The position numbers were made by a program, and so were the translations under genes. The notes beneath the pieces are model-generated. The model worked only from the letters and a program-made list of their open reading frames with translations, did no database searches and was not told the DNA's origin. From Anaerolinea sp. (GTDB lineage: Bacteria; Chloroflexota; Anaerolineae; Anaerolineales; Villigracilaceae): a DNA stretch of 6,158 nucleotides. The stretch spans positions 1 to 6,158 of the forward strand of contig DYNS01000186.1 of NCBI GenBank assembly GCA_020720965.1. The letters are read 5' to 3'. The stretch's first letter is position 1. The number at the start of each line of letters is the position of its first letter. This document shows positions 6,013 through 6,158 of this stretch, one piece after another.

Positions 6013-6059
6013 TTAGGTATAAGTTAGCCACTATAACCAGTGGCTTTTATTTGACCTAA
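6013..6059. repeat. 47-base imperfect palindrome between the direct repeats
   Basis: Nested complementary segments are TTAGGT (6013-6018)/ACCTAA (6054-6059), ATAA (6019-6022)/TTAT (6047-6050) and AGCCACT (6026-6032)/AGTGGCT (6039-6045), with small internal bulges and a 6-base loop. About 17 pairs can form in total. The sequence is AT-rich compared with the genes. It could be a miniature mobile element, a structured RNA or simply a terminator; the sequence alone does not decide. Confidence 0.6.
6026..6053 (+). terminator. Possible second, tandem intrinsic terminator
   Basis: AGCCACT (6026-6032) and AGTGGCT (6039-6045) form a 7-bp stem with loop ATAACC, followed by TTTTATTTG. This is weaker than the terminator at 5960-5994 and would back it up in the rightward direction. 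On the minus strand no T-run follows the stem. Confidence 0.5.
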
Positions 6060-6070
6060 TACTCATATCG
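6059..6070 (+). repeat. 12-base direct repeat, copy 2 (ATACTCATATCG)
   Basis: This is an exact copy of 6000-6011. Its first base is also the last base of the palindrome's outer arm. From 6071 to the right edge I see no supportable gene. One loose complementarity exists there, CCGCCC (6099-6104) with GGGCGG (6128-6133), around a 23-base unpaired stretch, and its meaning is unknown. Confidence 0.8.
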
Positions 6071-6158
6071 AAACAATAGAACCTCAACAACCAAAGAACC
6101 GCCCTCCGTAACGCCTGGTGCTTAGCCGGGCGGATGTTGGCGCGGATTACCCCAACCC

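Noticed and set aside
6013..6059. Integron attC site
   Set aside because: attC sites begin with RYYYAAC and end with GTTRRRY; this palindrome begins TTAGGT and ends ACCTAA, the wrong arrangement, and no integron integrase or cassette is visible.
6031..6158. Leftward open frame of about 41 codons entering from the right edge and ending at 6031
   Set aside because: It runs through the direct repeat and palindrome, has no recognisable motif, and the opposite strand is equally open over 6075-6158; it is too short and ambiguous to call a gene.
5601..6158. Duplicated tRNA 3' end as an att site of an integrated element
   Set aside because: I looked for a second copy of the T-arm/acceptor sequence (GGGGTTCGAGCCCCCTTGGG) to the right and found none inside the window, so no attachment site can be called.
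1..6158. CRISPR array or toxin-antitoxin pair
   Set aside because: No regularly spaced repeat series exists; the only exact repeat noticed occurs twice. The lone HTH protein has no adjacent small toxin-like frame.

Overview
The window reads as a compact, GC-rich bacterial chromosome segment. My best guess is Chloroflexota, class Anaerolineae, judged from the style of the proteins (notably the FemAB-like protein and the DegV/GatB neighbours). This is an inference from general resemblance, not a search result. The intergenic DNA at the right end is clearly more AT-rich than the rest.

Most of the window is transcribed leftward (minus strand). Reading in that direction, a FemAB-type aminoacyltransferase gene (5469 to 4318) has its own extended -10 promoter lying almost on its start codon. 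It is followed by a promoter embedded in a small hairpin (4282-4319), and then by five tightly packed genes: a DegV-family lipid-binding protein, a 125-residue four-helix membrane protein of unknown role, a D-cysteine desulfhydrase-like PLP enzyme, gatB (amidotransferase subunit B for Gln-tRNA/Asn-tRNA formation) and comEA (DNA-uptake receptor, cut by the left edge). Gaps of 6, -1, 23 and 5 bases indicate one operon. Its genes do not form a single known pathway; they combine lipid handling, sulfur amino-acid metabolism, translation fidelity and DNA uptake.

The right end is transcribed rightward. A near-consensus promoter (TTGACG, 17 bases, TATAAT) drives a complete tRNA-Glu with anticodon CTC. 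Only 45 bases later, with no terminator or recognisable promoter between them, comes a 96-residue excisionase-type helix-turn-helix protein, so the two are probably co-transcribed. A strong intrinsic terminator closes this unit.

Beyond it, 5995-6158 holds no supportable gene. It contains a 12-base direct repeat (6000-6011 and 6059-6070) bracketing a 47-base imperfect palindrome whose core also looks like a second terminator. That structure and the tRNA/excisionase-like pair are the most unusual parts of the window. I saw no complete novel system, CRISPR array, transposase or integrase.
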